A DNA stretch of 64,000 nucleotides, taken from Botryococcus braunii (taxonomy: Eukaryota; Chlorophyta; Trebouxiophyceae). Positions 44,479 through 56,947 of the stretch are shown one piece after another (position 1 is the first letter of the stretch; the number at the start of each line of letters is the position of its first letter). The stretch is from NCBI GenBank assembly GCA_002005505.1, contig KV908377.1:215001-279000 (forward strand), written 5' to 3'. Made by a program: the position numbers and the translations under genes. Below the pieces are notes generated by a model. The model was given only the letters and a program-made list of their open reading frames with translations, made no database searches and was not told the DNA's origin.

Positions 44479-44782
44479 GTACTCTTCTTGTGCATTCTCG
44501 CCTCGGTTGCGTGGGGCGGAAGTGCAACCTTCGATGTTGAGTTTGAGGGTTTGAACGGGGCCGGCACCCTTCTCCGAGCCCTTAAGAACGGGAAGAACTG
44601 TTCCCAGAGCTATGAGAACTGCCCCGATACATTTTCAGTTGTAGCTGACAGTTCAGACCCGTCTTGTTTCTACTTTTGTAGCTGGAGAGGAAATGACTGT
44701 CGCGCCTGCTGCGCTTCGGCGAGGTTTATACTCCTGGCACTGCTAACGAGCCGCTGGGATTCTGCGAAATTTCCGGCGTCTC
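44479..44782 (+). CDS. Gene B exon: Cys-rich head with 1-bp loss
   Basis: Acceptor AATCGCAG/GTA, donor TCTC/GTAAGT. Reads VLFLCILASVAWGG, ENCPDTFSVVAD, CSWRGNDCRACCAS, then loses one G of CTTCGGGCG and leaves frame. Confidence 0.7.
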
Positions 44783-47700
44783 GTAAGTATCTTCTCAACT
44801 TTGGGACCGCGAACAGAGAGCAATCGATCGCAGTGTGGTGAAATGGGCCTTTGTGACGGAGTAGCAAATAGTGCACACCACTTTGGTCAAGGGAAGTGGT
44901 CAGCGGAGGCACATATTACCTCGGGAAAGAATTGGAAACAGATAAATATTTAATCCTTGGTCAGTCTACATGTAGTAGAGACCTTGAAGCTGGAAATACC
45001 GGTCATGCGACATAACCTCTGACATTACACAGGCGTCTACTTGTACAACATGTTCTGGCCTGCCATTCACATGAAACTTTCATGAAAGACAGGACCTTCA
45101 AGCTCTCCTATATATAGCTTGGTGGAAATAAACAGCAGTTTCTTCTTGGTCCAGTTTAACACCTTTCCAAACTCATAATTGGTGTGACATGTCTGGGAAT
45201 CCACGTCCTGTAAATTGATCAACTTCATTGAGGCCATGGCATGCTGGTAATCTTCCAGTCCGAAAATCCGGTCCTTTATAAATCACAGAAACCTTTGATC
45301 TTGGCAGGGCACCTTCTCCTCCACCTGGCAAGCCACCTCCTCCACCTGGCAAGCCACCACCACCGGCCAGCCTTCCCCCCCCTTTCCCTCCACCCTTTCC
45401 CTCTCCACCCCCAGTGCCCCCCCCACCAGCAGTTTGTCCGAAGACCTTTACTGCTAGCCCAGGTGTGGTCACCTCTTTTCTTCATGCAGTACCATGATCC
45501 GGAGATACAATTGATCTCATTGCTACTGCTTTGAACTCTTGTGCGATTGGTTGTCGCTATTTGTATTGCCCGATTGGCTGGTTTTATGTCCATAGTGACC
45601 CTTAAAATTCGTCTGCGTTGTGCCACCAGCAGTGGCGGGGAAGATTGCTATGCATGTCAATCTCATCGCATTGGAACCTGTTGGAAACCTAGCTAGGCCC
45701 AAATCTCAGACTGGAAGCTGCCTGGGCTAAAATTTTGAGGCGTGAGGCAATTTGAATTCGGTTTCAGACTTTGACGGATACCTTCCTTGCAGTCTGTGGC
45801 ACAACCGCTCAGATCATCCGAGTCTATGACTTCGGCGACAAGACCTGTGAGGTGAGTCTCCGGGACAGCGGAGGTCAGCTGACAGGGAACTGTACCAACC
45901 CAATCACACTATACCAGCAAGTTTGCGGGCTCCTGAACGCTCGCCTCTACCTGTACTTTTACAATGCCAGGAATCTTCCGGCTGCCGCCTACGAAGCTAA
46001 CATGGGGAATTGGCTCCAAAACCTCGGGCTCGATTCAGTGCGGATACTGAACAGCCCTCTGACAGTATATGTCTACCACTACCTTGGAAGCTCCAGACTT
46101 CCAATCCCTACGCCCATCGCGCCCGTCTTCCTCTCAAGCCTCGTCCAGGCCTTCTCTGTCCAAGTCCTGGAATTTCTTTACGTTCGGGGAGACAAGCCCA
46201 TGCTGACAGCGCTCCCCGGGCTCAGCAGCCTGTACCAGCTCTTTGCAGGGCCCCAGGCTACCTTCATCGATGTGTTCGGCACTGCTTTCACCAACATGAC
46301 CTCCTTTTCGGGGCTGACATGCCCTCCAACAATCATATTTGCTGAGTTCAACCCCAACCTGACGAGCTTTGCCGGACTCGAAGGGGTTGCCGCGCCGGTT
46401 GGTCAACCAAGCCAGCCATTTTCTGGCCTGCTGGGAGCCGCAGAGCGAGCAATGCCCAACTCCTCTCCCCCGTACCTCACATCCCAGATCCCGGCTGCGG
46501 AACGGCCTTCTGTGGCAAAGGCCCTGGGAGACCTGATGAATGGGAGGTTCCTATCTTCCAATACGAGTTCGAATTTTTCAGGGCTAGGGGTTGTACTCCT
46601 TGCGGACGGCAGTGGACCCTTTTTGACTGCCGCAGCGCTGGAGCCCCTCAAAATCATGATGGGCTGCTCGAACAACGTCAGCAGTTTTGTTAACATTCCG
46701 GTGGCTTGCAGCGTTTCCTTGACCGACAGCCGGCAGATCTGCAATTACGTACCTCCGGCGCAATGCAGGTACACTTTTCCAAGCTTTTCCTACCTCTACG
46801 ACCCCCTTGTAGAGGTCAGACGCGCTACAGAACGTGCGTTTTTGCTGCAACGTGATCATCCGAGTTTGAAGCTGTCCCCAAGTTTCCCTAGTTTTGGCGT
46901 TGAACAATCCCTGCTTTGGCGTTGCCGCACAACCTCGTTATCAATGGGTCCTCCATTTGACGTGGCAGTTGCAAGTATTGATGATGTTTAGCGTGTTTGG
47001 CTGTGGTTGGTGAATGTTCCAAGGCTGGCAAGGGATAAATCCCATCAGACGTGCAAACGCACCAGACACATGCAAGTGGAGATGCTGACGCATTATTGAC
47101 ATCAGTAAGCAAATGATGAAACAGATACCATCAACCAGGACATGAACTCGCAACTCTCTACTTCTCTCGAGTCGGACCCTCCCACTTGCATGAAGTGTTA
47201 GGTTGCAGGAATCTACAATCAGGCACTCCACAAGGCATTAAGCAAGTGGAGCAAGGTTTTTCTCAGCAGACAGGTATAGCACCCCACCTCCAACATGCAG
47301 TCAAAAGCCAAGGCACGTGGCAGTGCGCCATTGGTAGTCATTCCCAGGCACATGTGCCTGCCATGACTCTCCTGCGCCTTTTCTGAGTCTCTCTACTTGT
47401 GTGTCATTCTTCTTGACTCCCTGTAGAGATCACACATGCTGTTGCTGGCCTCTTCGCTAGCTCCTGCTCCTCGCTAATTCACTGTGAAGCCATCAGCTGC
47501 TTCCTTGTTGCTTCCCTGTCAAAACATAAACTGCTTCCTTGCTATGTCACTGTCAAGCCATCAGAAATGAGAAAGTGGGAGTTTGAGAGCGGGTGGCCTG
47601 GATGCAGTCCGGCCCCCCCACCGGGACCACCGCCCGCACCCCAGCCTCCAAAAGCCCCCTCTCCACCACCAGCGCCTCTGAAGCCGCCGGCGCCGCCCAG

Positions 47701-49616
47701 CCCTCCACCTCCACCCCCCGCTTCCTGCCCCGCAAACTTCACTGGCGCCCAGCCAGGTTGGGAGAAGCCCAAGCACTCAGTCCAGTTGCGGGCATTTCGT
47801 TGGGAGAAGCCTGAGCATTTGGTGCAGTTCGGGCTTTGGCTGCATTTACTGGCGGGATGACATATTGGTTATATGGGACAATATTTTTTATGAATTGGTA
47901 GTGACAAAATTCACAAGCATTTGCATTTAGGGGCTTTCTAGGGACATGCCAGTCTTTTTCTGCTTCAGTGTTCCGCACTGCATTGCCAGGGGTGCTGTGC
48001 GCTTGGGGCAGGCCACGGATGGCGCGCAGGAAGGAGTCTGGAATGGATGAGGTTTCTAGGAGGGTAGGGACTGCGCTTGGGGCATTCCACGGGTGGTGCA
48101 CAGGGAAGAGCGTGGAGTGGATGCGGGTGGGGAGGAGTGTAGCTGGAGCTGGGTGGAAAGGAGAGTGTCTCTGGAAGTGGGTTGGTAGGAGCAATAAACA
48201 CTTGGCTGAATGGCAGTCGGGCTGATAAGAAAGGAAGAGGGAGCTAAAGGTTCATTAGCAAGGCCAGGGGTGTGTGTGTGTGTGGGTGTGGGGTGCGTGC
48301 ATGGAGAAGGTTGTGATATGTCACACCTCCCTCACAGCTGGTACTGCCAGAATGGAGAACTGATTTTGCTGCTCATATTTAAGCTGTGTTCGCAGTGTGC
48401 GCTGTCTACACTGGGATCGAAATCACAGATTATGGAAACGGCGAAGCTGACTGCGTGGGGAGAATTCGCAACGATCCAAATCCCTTCTCTCGCCCCTGCA
48501 CATTCAACATGTTTGCTGTCAGCTGCGCTCAATTCACTGGGTCCCTCACCATATACATCCGGAACAGTTACAACAGGAGCGCAGAGACCTACATTCCCCC
48601 CAACATTGACCACTGGCTGACCAGCATTGGCCTGGGGTCGCTGGAAGTGCTGGGAAGCTACCTCGAGATCAATGTTTTCCATGATGAGGGCGCAATCCCT
48701 GTAGACATTGCGCCGGTGTTCCTCACCAGCCTCCGCAAAGCGAGTTCAGTGTACATCCTCGAATGCGAGCGATACTGTGACAACACAAGGCCCCCCACCT
48801 TCACTCCAAGGCTCACAGCCTTGCCCGGGCTGCAAAACCTCCTCCAGCTCGGTAATGCTGACGACAGCCCCACGTCCTCGACAACCCTGCTGGTATATGG
48901 TACGGCTTTCCAGGACTTGAGGTCCTTGTCCGGCCTTGCATGTGTTTTCCCGTGGGCGTACATAGACGTGCAGTACAACATCAAGATGAGGAGCTTCAAC
49001 GGCCTAGAGGCTCTGCAGCCAGGGACGCTGGGGCTGGTTACGATCAAAGCGTTGGGCAGTGGGCCCTTCCTCACTGCGGACTCCCTGGCGGGAATCAAGC
49101 CTGTGGCCGGATGCTTTGTTTCAGGCCAACCCCTGCAGAACGATGTGATCATTCCAGTGGGATGCGGAAACATCATCACCAACAGTTCTGATATCTGCAC
49201 CTATCAGGCTCAGAACTGCAGGTGCGCGCCGCACGGCCCCTTTTGCTGCCCTGGGAGTACTGCAAAGACTACGGAATGGGTACCGTGGCTGCAACCAGCT
49301 GTACACCATAGATGATGTGGTTCAGCTAGAAATTAGGGGCATGTGGCTCTGCGAGAGGATGGGGGAAGTCAAGTGAAGGAGAGGGCGGTGGGCAGCACGG
49401 GGTGCAAGGCATTGTTGGTGTGGAAGGCTAGGGCCAAGAGCCTGTTGGTGTATGATGAGTTGGCTGCAGGGCAGGCTACTAACAAGTACTTTGCTACTAA
49501 ATAGACTACCACTGCTTCGCAGCTGTCCCTGTGTCTGGTTCGCCTGCCCCCCCCCCCCTGTATTTGTGTGTGTGTGTGTGTGGCTTGGGCGTGTGCGTGT
49601 ACTGCACACACACACA

Positions 49617-49714
<98 letters not shown>

Positions 49715-49981
49715 TTGTGTGTGTGCATGTGTGTCTGTGTTTCCCTTGTTTGATAGGAGCTGGTGCAAAGGATGGGACATCACGAAATGCGGGACACCAT
49801 GCCAAAGTGTACTGAGTCAGGACTCCTGGAGCCAGGTTAGTCAACCAGTTTGTCTGATGATGAAAGACACATTATGTGCGCTTAGAGCCTTCCTACAAGT
49901 GTGGCTGGCTTTGTCTAGAGTATCTGCAAGCGAACCAGGGTTTCGGTTTGTGCTGCATTGCGTGCGAGTGCTTGCATCTAG
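44479..49981 (+). CDS. Gene B: modular secreted L-domain protein, likely frameshifted
   Basis: Seven exons with AG/GT borders: Cys-rich 44479-44782, Pro-rich 45308-45462, L1 45793-46768, Pro-rich 47608-47756, L2 48396-49221, short Cys exon 49757-49835 and terminal exon 49919-49981 (ending SACI, stop). Phases alternate 2, 1, 2, 1, 2, 0. The Cys-rich exon is 304 bp against 305 in genes A and C because one G is lost near 44718, which shifts the frame; the rest is intact. Either a recent pseudogene, a sequencing slip, or expressed through another start. The protein would be an extracellular Pro-rich glycoprotein. Confidence 0.68.
45308..45462 (+). CDS. Gene B exon: Pro-rich linker 1
   Basis: 155 bp. 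Reads PSPPPGKPPPPGKPPPP, PPPFPSPPPVPPPPA, then VCPKTFTASPG. Acceptor TTGGCAG/GGC, donor CCCAG/GTGTGG. Confidence 0.72.
45793..46768 (+). CDS. Gene B exon: L1 domain
   Basis: 976 bp, acceptor CTTCCTTGCAG/TCT, donor AATGCAG/GTACAC, phase 1 to 2. Open throughout: VYDFGDKTCEVSLRDSGGQ, EANMGNWLQNLGLDSV, ALPGLSSLYQLFAG, NMTSFSGLTCPPTIIFAEF, FAGLEGVAAPVGQPSQPF, GSGPFLTAAALEPLKIMMGC. Nearly the same as L1 of gene B2. Confidence 0.78.
47608..47756 (+). CDS. Gene B exon: Pro-rich linker 2
   Basis: 149 bp, phase 2 to 1. PPPGPPPAPQPPKAPSPPP, PPPPPASCPANFTGAQPG. Preceded by remnants of the 34-bp intronic repeat (about 47440-47570). Confidence 0.75.
48396..49221 (+). CDS. Gene B exon: L2 domain
   Basis: 826 bp, acceptor TTCGCAG/TGTG, donor CTGCAG/GTGCGC, phase 1 to 2. 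VCAVYTGIEITDYGNGEADC, PPNIDHWLTSIGLGSLEVLG, TALPGLQNLLQLGNADD, TAFQDLRSLSGLAC, MRSFNGLEALQ, GSGPFLTADSLAGIKPVAGC, IPVGCGNIITNSSDIC. Same fold landmarks as L1 at low identity, so L1 and L2 are ancient paralogues. Confidence 0.78.
49562..49735. repeat. (GT)n, (CA)n and (CT)n tracts in gene B intron
   Basis: Simple repeats in the intron before the short Cys exon; the homologous intron of gene B2 (54186-54480) is longer, with (GT)n expanded. Confidence 0.9.
49757..49981 (+). CDS. Gene B last two exons (49757-49835, 49919-49981)
   Basis: The first exon (79 bp) reads SWCKGWDITKCGTPC, QSVLSQDSWSQ and ends in phase 0; the second (63 bp) reads SICKRTRVSVCAALRASACI and stops with TAG. Both are matched at 54505-54583 and 54666-54728 with the same phases, which supports them over longer Pro-rich alternatives in other frames. 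Confidence 0.55.
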
Positions 49982-50145
49982 AGGACTACGGCCCCCTCAC
50001 GCCCCGTCACCGCGGGCTCCCCGTGAAAAGAAACCAAAATACCCCACCACCACCTCCACCTCTCAATTAAGGTCAGGGCATGCTGGTAATCTCCCAGTCC
50101 AAAAATCCGGTCCTTTGGAAGTAACCGAATGCTTTTATCTTGGCA

Positions 50146-52840
50146 GTGCACCTCCTCCTCCAGATTTTAAGCCACCACCACCGGCCAGCCTTCCGCCCCC
50201 TTTCCCTCCACCATTTCCCTCTCCACCCCCAGTGCCCCCCCCACCAGCAGTTTGTCCGAAGACCTTTACTGCCAGCCCAGGTGTGGTCACCTCTTTTCTT
50301 CATGCAGTACCATGATCCGGAGATACAATTGATCTCAATGCTACTGCTTTGAACTTGTGCGATTGGTTGTCACTATTTTTAAGCCTGATTGGCTGGTTTG
50401 ATGTCCATAGTTGACCCTTAAAATTCGTCTGCATTGTGCCACCAGCAGTGGCGGGGAAGATTATATCCATGTCAATCTCATCGCATTGGAACCTGTTGGA
50501 AAGCTACCTAGGCTCAAATTTCAGACTGGAAGCTGCCTGGGCTTAATATTTGTGGCGTGAGGCAATTTGAATTCGGTTTCAGACTTTGACGGGTAGCTTC
50601 CTTGCAGTCTGTGGCACAACCTTTCAGATCATCACGGTCACTGACTTTGGCGACAATACCTGTGAGGTCCGTCTCCGGGACAGCGGAGGTCAGCTGACAG
50701 CGAACTGTACCAACACACTGTACCAGCAAGTTTGTGGGCTCCTGAACGCTCGCCTCAACCTGTACTTTTACAATGCCAGGAATCTTTCGGCCGCCGCATA
50801 CGAAGCCAACATGGGGAAATGGCTCCAAAACCTCGGGCTCGATTCAGTGCGGATTCTGAACAGCACTTTGACAGTATATGTCTACCACTACCTTGGAAGC
50901 TCCAGACTTCCAATCCCCACGCCCATCGCGCCCGTCTTCCTCTCAAGCCTCGTCCAGGCCTTCTCTGTCGAAGTCCTGGAATATCTTAACGTTCAGGGAG
51001 ACAAGCCCATGCTGACAGCGCTCCCCGGGCTCAGCAGCCTGTACCAGCTCTTTGCAGGGCCCCAGGCTACCTTCATCGATGTGTCCGGCACTGCTTTCAC
51101 CAACATGACCTCCTTTTCGGGGCTGACATGCCCTCCAACAATCATTTTTGCTGAGTTCAACTCCGACCTGACGAGCTTTGCCGGACTCGAAGGGGTCGCC
51201 GCGCCGGTTGGTCAACCAAGCCAGCCGTTTTCTGGCCTGCTGGGAGCCGCAGAGCGCGCTATGCCCAACTCCTCTCCCCCGTACCTCACCTCCCAGATCC
51301 CGTCTGCAGAACGGCCTTCTGTGGCAAAGGCCCTGGGAGACCTGATGAATGGGAGGTTCCTATCTTCTAATGCGAGTTCGAATTTTTCAGCGCTAGGGGT
51401 TGTACTCCTTGCGGACAGCAGCGGACCCTTTGTGACTGCCGCAGCGCTGGAGCCCCTCAAAATCATGATGGGCTGCTCGAACAACGTCAGCAGTTTTGTT
51501 AACATTCCGGTGGCTTGCAGCGTTTCCTTGACCGACAGCCGGCAGATCTGCAACTACGTACCTCCGGCGCAATGCAGGTACACTTTTCCAAGCTTTTCCT
51601 ACCTCTGCGACCCCCTTGTCGAGACGCTGACGCATTACTGACATTAGTAAGCAAATGATGAAACAGATACCATCAACCATGACATCAACTCGCAACTCTC
51701 TACTTCTCTCGAGTCGGACTCTCCCACTTGCATTAGTGTTAGACTGCAAGAATCCACAATCAGGCACACCACAAGGCCGTAAGCAAGTGGAGCAAGGTTT
51801 TTCTAAGCAGACAGGTAAAGCACCCCGCCTCCAAATGCAGTCAAAAGCCAAGGCACGTGGCAGTGCGCCACTGAAAGTCATCTCCAGGCACGTGTGCCTG
51901 CCCTGACTCTCCTGCGCCTTTTCTGCATCTTTCTACTCGTGCGTCACTCTCCTTGACTCCCTGTAGAGATCACGCATGCTGTTGCTGGCCTCTTCGCTAG
52001 CTCCTGCTCCTTGCTACTTCACTGTCAAAACATCAGCTGCTTCCTCGCTATTTCACTGTGAAGCCATCAGCTGCTCCCCTGTTGTTTCCCTGTCAAAGCA
52101 TAAACTGCTACCTCGCTATGTCACTGTCAAGCCATCAGAAATGAGAAAGTGGCAGTTTGAAAGCGGGTGGCCTGGCTGCAGTCCGGCCCCCCCACCGGGA
52201 CCCCCACCCGCGCCGCAGCCACCGAAGCCCCCCTCTCCGCCACCAGCGCCTCTGAAACCGCCGGCGCCGCCCAGGCCTCCCCCTCCACCCCCCGCTTCCT
52301 GCCCTGCAAACTTCACTGATGCCCAGCCAGGTTGGGAGAAGCCCAAGCACTCAGTCCAGTTGCGGGCATTTCGTTGGGAGAAGCCTGAGCATTTGGTGCA
52401 GTTCGGGCTTTTGGCTTCATTTACTGGCGGGATGACATATTGGTTATATGCGACACTATTCTTTATGAAGTGGTGGTTACAAAATTCTTAAGCGTTTGGC
52501 TGCATGTAGGCGCTTTCTAGGAACATGCCACTCTTTTTATTCTTCAGCGTTACGCACTGCATTGCCAGGGGTGCTGTTAGCTTGGGGCAGGCCCTGGATG
52601 GTGCACAGGAAGGAGTCTGGAATGGAGAGGTTCTACGAGGGTAGAGATTGCGCTTGGGGCATTCCACGGGTGGTGCACAGGAAAGAGCGTGGAGTTGATG
52701 CGGGTGGGGAGGAGTATAGCTGGGTGGAAAGGAGAGTGTCTCTGGAAGTGGGTTGGTAGGAGCAACACACACTTGGCTGAATGGCAGTCGGGCTGATAAG
52801 AAAGGAAGAGGGAGCTAAAGGTTCATTAGCAAGGCCAGGG

Positions 52841-52887
<47 letters not shown>

Positions 52888-54182
52888 TGTTGTGTGTGTG
52901 TGTGTGTGTGGGGGGGGGTGCGTGCATGGAGCGGGTTGTGATATTTCACACCTCCCTCACAGCTGGTAGTGCCAGGATGGAGAACTCTGAATTTGCTGCT
53001 CATATTTAAGCTGTGTTCGCAGTGTGCGCTGTCTACACTGGGATCGAAATCACAGATTATGGAAACGGCGAAGCTGACTGCGTGGGGAGAATTAGCATAA
53101 ACAAGGAAATCTCTCGCCCCTGCACATACAACATGTTTGCTGTCAGCTGCGCTCAATTCACTGGGTCCCTCACCATATACATCCGGAACAGTTACAACAG
53201 GAGCGCAGAGACCTACATTCCCCCCAACATTGACCACTGGCTGACCAGCATTGGCCTGGGGTCGCTAGAAGTGCTGGGAAGCTTCCTCCAGATCAATGTT
53301 TTCCACAACGAGTTCGCAATCCCCGTAGACATTGCGCCGGTGTTCCTCACCAGCCTCCGCAAATCGAGTTCGGTGTACATCCTCGAATGCGAGCGATCCT
53401 GTGACAACACAAAGCCCCCCACCTTCACTCCAAGGCTCACAGCCTTGCCCGGGCTGCAAAACCTCCTCCAGCTCGGTAATGCTGATGACAGCCCCACGTC
53501 CTTGACGACCCTGCTGGTATATGGCACGGCTTTCCAGGACTTGAGGTCATTGTCGGGCCTTGCATGTTTTTTCCCGTGGGCGTACATAGAAGTGCCGTAC
53601 AACACCAAGATGAGCAGCTTCAACGGCCTAGAGGCTCTGCAGCCATCGACGCTGGGGCGGGTTACGATCAAAGCAGAGGGCAGTGGGCCCTTCCTCACCG
53701 CGGACTCCCTGGCGGGAATCAAGCCTGTGGCCGGATGCTTTGTTTCAGGCCAACCCCCGCAGAACGATGTAATCATTCCAGTGGGATGCGGAAACATCAT
53801 CACCAACAGTTCTGATATCTGCACATATCAGGCTCAGAACTGCAGGTGCGCGCCGCACGGCCCCTTTTGCTGCCCTGGGAGTACTGCAAAGACTACGGAA
53901 TGGGTACCGTGGCTGCAACCAGCTGTACACCATAGATGATGTGGTTCAGCTAGAAATTAGGGGCATGTGGCTCTGCGAGAGGATGGGGGAAGTCAAGTGA
54001 AGGAGAGGGCGGTGGGCAGCACGGGGTGCAAGGCATTGCTGGTGTGGAAGGCTAGGGCCAAGAGCCTGTTGGTGTATGATGAGTTGGCTGCAGGGCAGGC
54101 TACTAACAAGTACTTTGCTACTTGATAGAGTACCACTGCTTCGCAGCTATTCCTGTGTCTGGTTCGCCTGCCCCCCTTTGTA

Positions 54183-54234
<52 letters not shown>

Positions 54235-54300
54235 TGTGTGTGTTTGTTTTTGTGGCTTGGGCGTGTGCGTGTGCTTCACTCTCTCTCTCTCTCCTTATCT

Positions 54301-54333
<33 letters not shown>

Positions 54334-54379
54334 TCTCTTTCTCTCTCTTTCTCTTTCTCTCTCCCCCTCCCTTTCTCTC

Positions 54380-54465
<86 letters not shown>

Positions 54466-54728
54466 TGTGTGTGTATGTGTGTCTGTGTTTTCCTTTTTTG
54501 ATAGGAGCTGGTGCAAAGGATGGGACATTAGGAAAAGCGGGACACCATGCCAAAGTGTCCTGAGTCAGGACTCCTGGAGCCAGGTTAGTCAACCAGTTTG
54601 TCTGATGATGAAAGACACATTATGTGGGCTTCGAGCCTTCCTACATTGTGGCTGGCTTTGTCTAGAGCCTCTGCAAGCGAACCAGGGTTTTGGTTTGTGC
54701 TGCATTTCGTGCGAGTGCTTGCATCTAG
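50146..54728 (+). CDS. Gene B2: tandem duplicate without Cys-rich head
   Basis: Exons: Pro-rich 1 about 50146-50280, L1 50608-51577, Pro-rich 2 52182-52330, L2 53023-53845, short Cys 54505-54583, terminal 54666-54728. They parallel gene B exon for exon over a 4.8-kb unit. No Cys-rich or signal exon lies between 49981 and 50146. Gene B L2 ends in phase 2, which could splice straight to this Pro-rich exon, so B and B2 may be one gene with four L domains, or B2 is a headless duplicate. Confidence 0.65.
50608..51577 (+). CDS. Gene B2 exon: L1 domain
   Basis: 970 bp, phase 1 to 2, open. VTDFGDNTCEVRLRDSGGQ, EANMGKWLQNLGLDSV, SGTAFTNMTSFSGLTCPP, GCSNNVSSFVNIPVACSV. Lacks two codons (NPI in NCTNPITL) relative to gene B. 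Confidence 0.77.
52182..52330 (+). CDS. Gene B2 exon: Pro-rich linker 2
   Basis: 149 bp with PPPGPPPAPQPPKPPSPPP and ASCPANFTDAQPG; about four 34-bp repeat units precede it (52010-52140). Confidence 0.74.
52843..52915. repeat. (GT)n microsatellite in gene B2 intron
   Basis: About 35 GT units ending in a G run. Gene B has about six at 48270. Confidence 0.92.
53023..53845 (+). CDS. Gene B2 exon: L2 domain
   Basis: 823 bp, phase 1 to 2. Differs from gene B L2 mainly in RISINKEISRPCTYN and a few substitutions; one codon shorter. Open throughout. Confidence 0.77.
54186..54480. repeat. (GT)n and (CT)n tracts in gene B2 intron
   Basis: A long GT tract (54186-54250) then imperfect CT/TTTC tracts to 54465, ending 20-40 bp before the acceptor TTTTTTGATAG. 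Confidence 0.9.
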
Positions 54729-56947
54729 AGGACTACGGCCCCCTCACGCCCCGTCACCGCGGGCTCCCCGTGAAAAGAAACCAAAACACCCCACCACCAC
54801 CTCCACCAGAGTAGGAATGTCGGAGGGGTTTAGGTTGGCAAGAGTAACATGCAGAGTACTGTCACAAAAGTTGCGGGGACAAGTTGGGAAGCGGCTCCAA
54901 CAAGGTTGGATTGCCGGAGCTGGACAGGCCCCGCACGCCCCCCCCCCCCTGAAAAAAAGGTGTAGAAACAAAAAGGAGCACCACCACACTACAAGTCCAG
55001 GTGGGATTTTGGTTGACAAAATTACGTGCAGGCTCCAGTTCAAAGGAGCCTGCATGAGGGCAAGAGGGGACCAGCCAGGGCTGGACACACACACACAGAG
55101 CTTCCTCACAACCACATGCCTCCCGCCACATGTGTCTTACCGATGTGTGTGTGTGTGTGTGTGGGCCCCCGGGCCTTGTGGCTCCAGTGTTGTGGGAGAG
55201 GACGAGTAATTGGTGCCGCATGGGCACTGCCAATGCGGAGGCACCATAAATGTGGCTTACTGGTGTGAGTGGAGAGAATGGGGGTGGAAGAGAGGCCAAT
55301 GGCGGGAGAGAGGGAGAGAGAGAGGAGACGAGTGGGGTTGGTGTGTGTGAGAGAGAGGGGCGGAGAGGGAGAGGGAGGGCTTTTCAAAGAGTAGTTGGGG
55401 CAGAAGATTTTGGGGGGGGGGGGGGGATGAGCGGCTTAGGACCCAGGCCGGACGTCCCCGCAGTAGGCACCGAAATCCGTTCACCCAAACCCATTAGGGA
55501 AGACATTCACATACTCCTTTACCCCGCCCACCAACGACGTTGTGCCGCTGTAGCGCAGTATAACAAACCTATGCTTTCCCCAGTAAAGTTTTCAAAGTTC
55601 TGCAAGATTGCAATACATTGTTTTGGCTATACAGTCAAAACGATGCAGGATCTGCAAAGGTTAATATAAGTACTTGCTGTCTGCTGTCTAACCACCATGG
55701 ACGACAGCAGACAACATTGTGTTGTGTAAGTGCCTCCCAGACCAGACATCTCGCAAATTCCTTGTGCTACGTGTTTTGCAATTAGGATGTGCTTCCCTTT
55801 TTGTCATAATTAGCGTTGTCTGGTTTTAGAGACAGTGTCCCTGTGCAAAGTCAACCCCTCTGCTTTCCGCCCGTCCTTCTATGACACCTCTCAAAGGAGA
55901 GCTGTGTTCCTTCACAATTGGCCACCCCCCGGATCCGGAGACCCCCATGTGGGAGCTGCATTCCTTCCTGGCCAGTAAGAAATAGCGCAGGCCATGACGC
56001 TTTGTATACTCGGCCCTTTGTATGCCCGACGCACCTCGTTTTAAAGAAACATGGTCAAAGACACGCTTGTTCAACTGGGGTACCTGTGTGCCCTCCTTGC
56101 AGCGCAAGCCCAGGGACTCTACCTGCGCTTCCTCAAAGCCAGCACGGAACCCTCATGCCACGAAAGCGTTACTCACCTCCTACAACGTGCGGATCAAGCA
56201 TGAACCCAGAAACAGGTGCGCCCCACACGAGAAGACTTGAAACCCTCCGGGTTGCACCCCTCACAACTGTGCGTGTTATCGTCAGGGATTGAGGACTTCC
56301 GTATGGTAATGATATCCTTAAGCGGGAGCAGTCTACAGTTCTCAACATCACACGACACCATGGTTTGTTTTCGTTGCACCAATGCATTCTCAGTTGTGGC
56401 TTTGGTTCCGCGCCTGTTGTGTGTTGTACACCTTACCGCCGCCAGCATGGTTGAGCGTCATGTGCACCAGGTTGCCAGCACTTATAGCCTGCCCTGCGCT
56501 GTATGAACACCGCTGTTGTGACCCTCACTGATCTGTCACATGCCACATTCGGTGTTTCCCTGGTTCCAACCTGGTTAGATCCCGGAGATGATTCCGGAGT
56601 TGGACGGCCTTTGCAATACTTTAAAATTGTGTGTACATGTGGCAGTAGGCTTGTGGACTTCGTTGGTGGACGTGGCATGGACTGCCTGGCAACAAAAGCC
56701 AGGCATCACCTTAATCGATTGAAGCTGTGGGTTTCTACAGATGTTCGCTTTCTTGCACCGCATTTCCCCTCCTGCAGAATGAAGCAACAATCGACTTGTC
56801 ACACAGGTGCTTTTGTACTTGACGAGGTGGCCACTCACGGCTACCACAACAAACATTTCAATGCCCTAAAGTAAAAAATTAATGTCCTTGCAACCCCATT
56901 ATTGCGTACATGGACGGCTGCTGGCTGACTTGAGCGTCTGAGTGCAG
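54729..56947. other. Spacer between gene B2 and exon L3
   Basis: About 2.2 kb. Poly-C at 54941-54950, GT tract at 55142-55162, GA-rich DNA 55300-55375, poly-G at 55411-55427 and an 11-bp stem hairpin at 55678-55713. Frames at 56216-56506 and 56503-56874 contain several cysteines but no recognised domain, and the opposite strand is equally open, so no gene is called. Confidence 0.5.

Noticed and set aside
46134..46907. Minus-strand frames opposite the L1 exon of gene B (and equivalents at B2 and A)
   Set aside because: Antisense shadows conserved only because the L1 coding strand is conserved.
49876..50070. Alternative terminal exon ending in a PPPPPP run
   Set aside because: Its frame needs an acceptor (CTACAAG) that is lost in gene B2, whereas the TCTAG/AG acceptor and 63-bp exon are kept in both copies.
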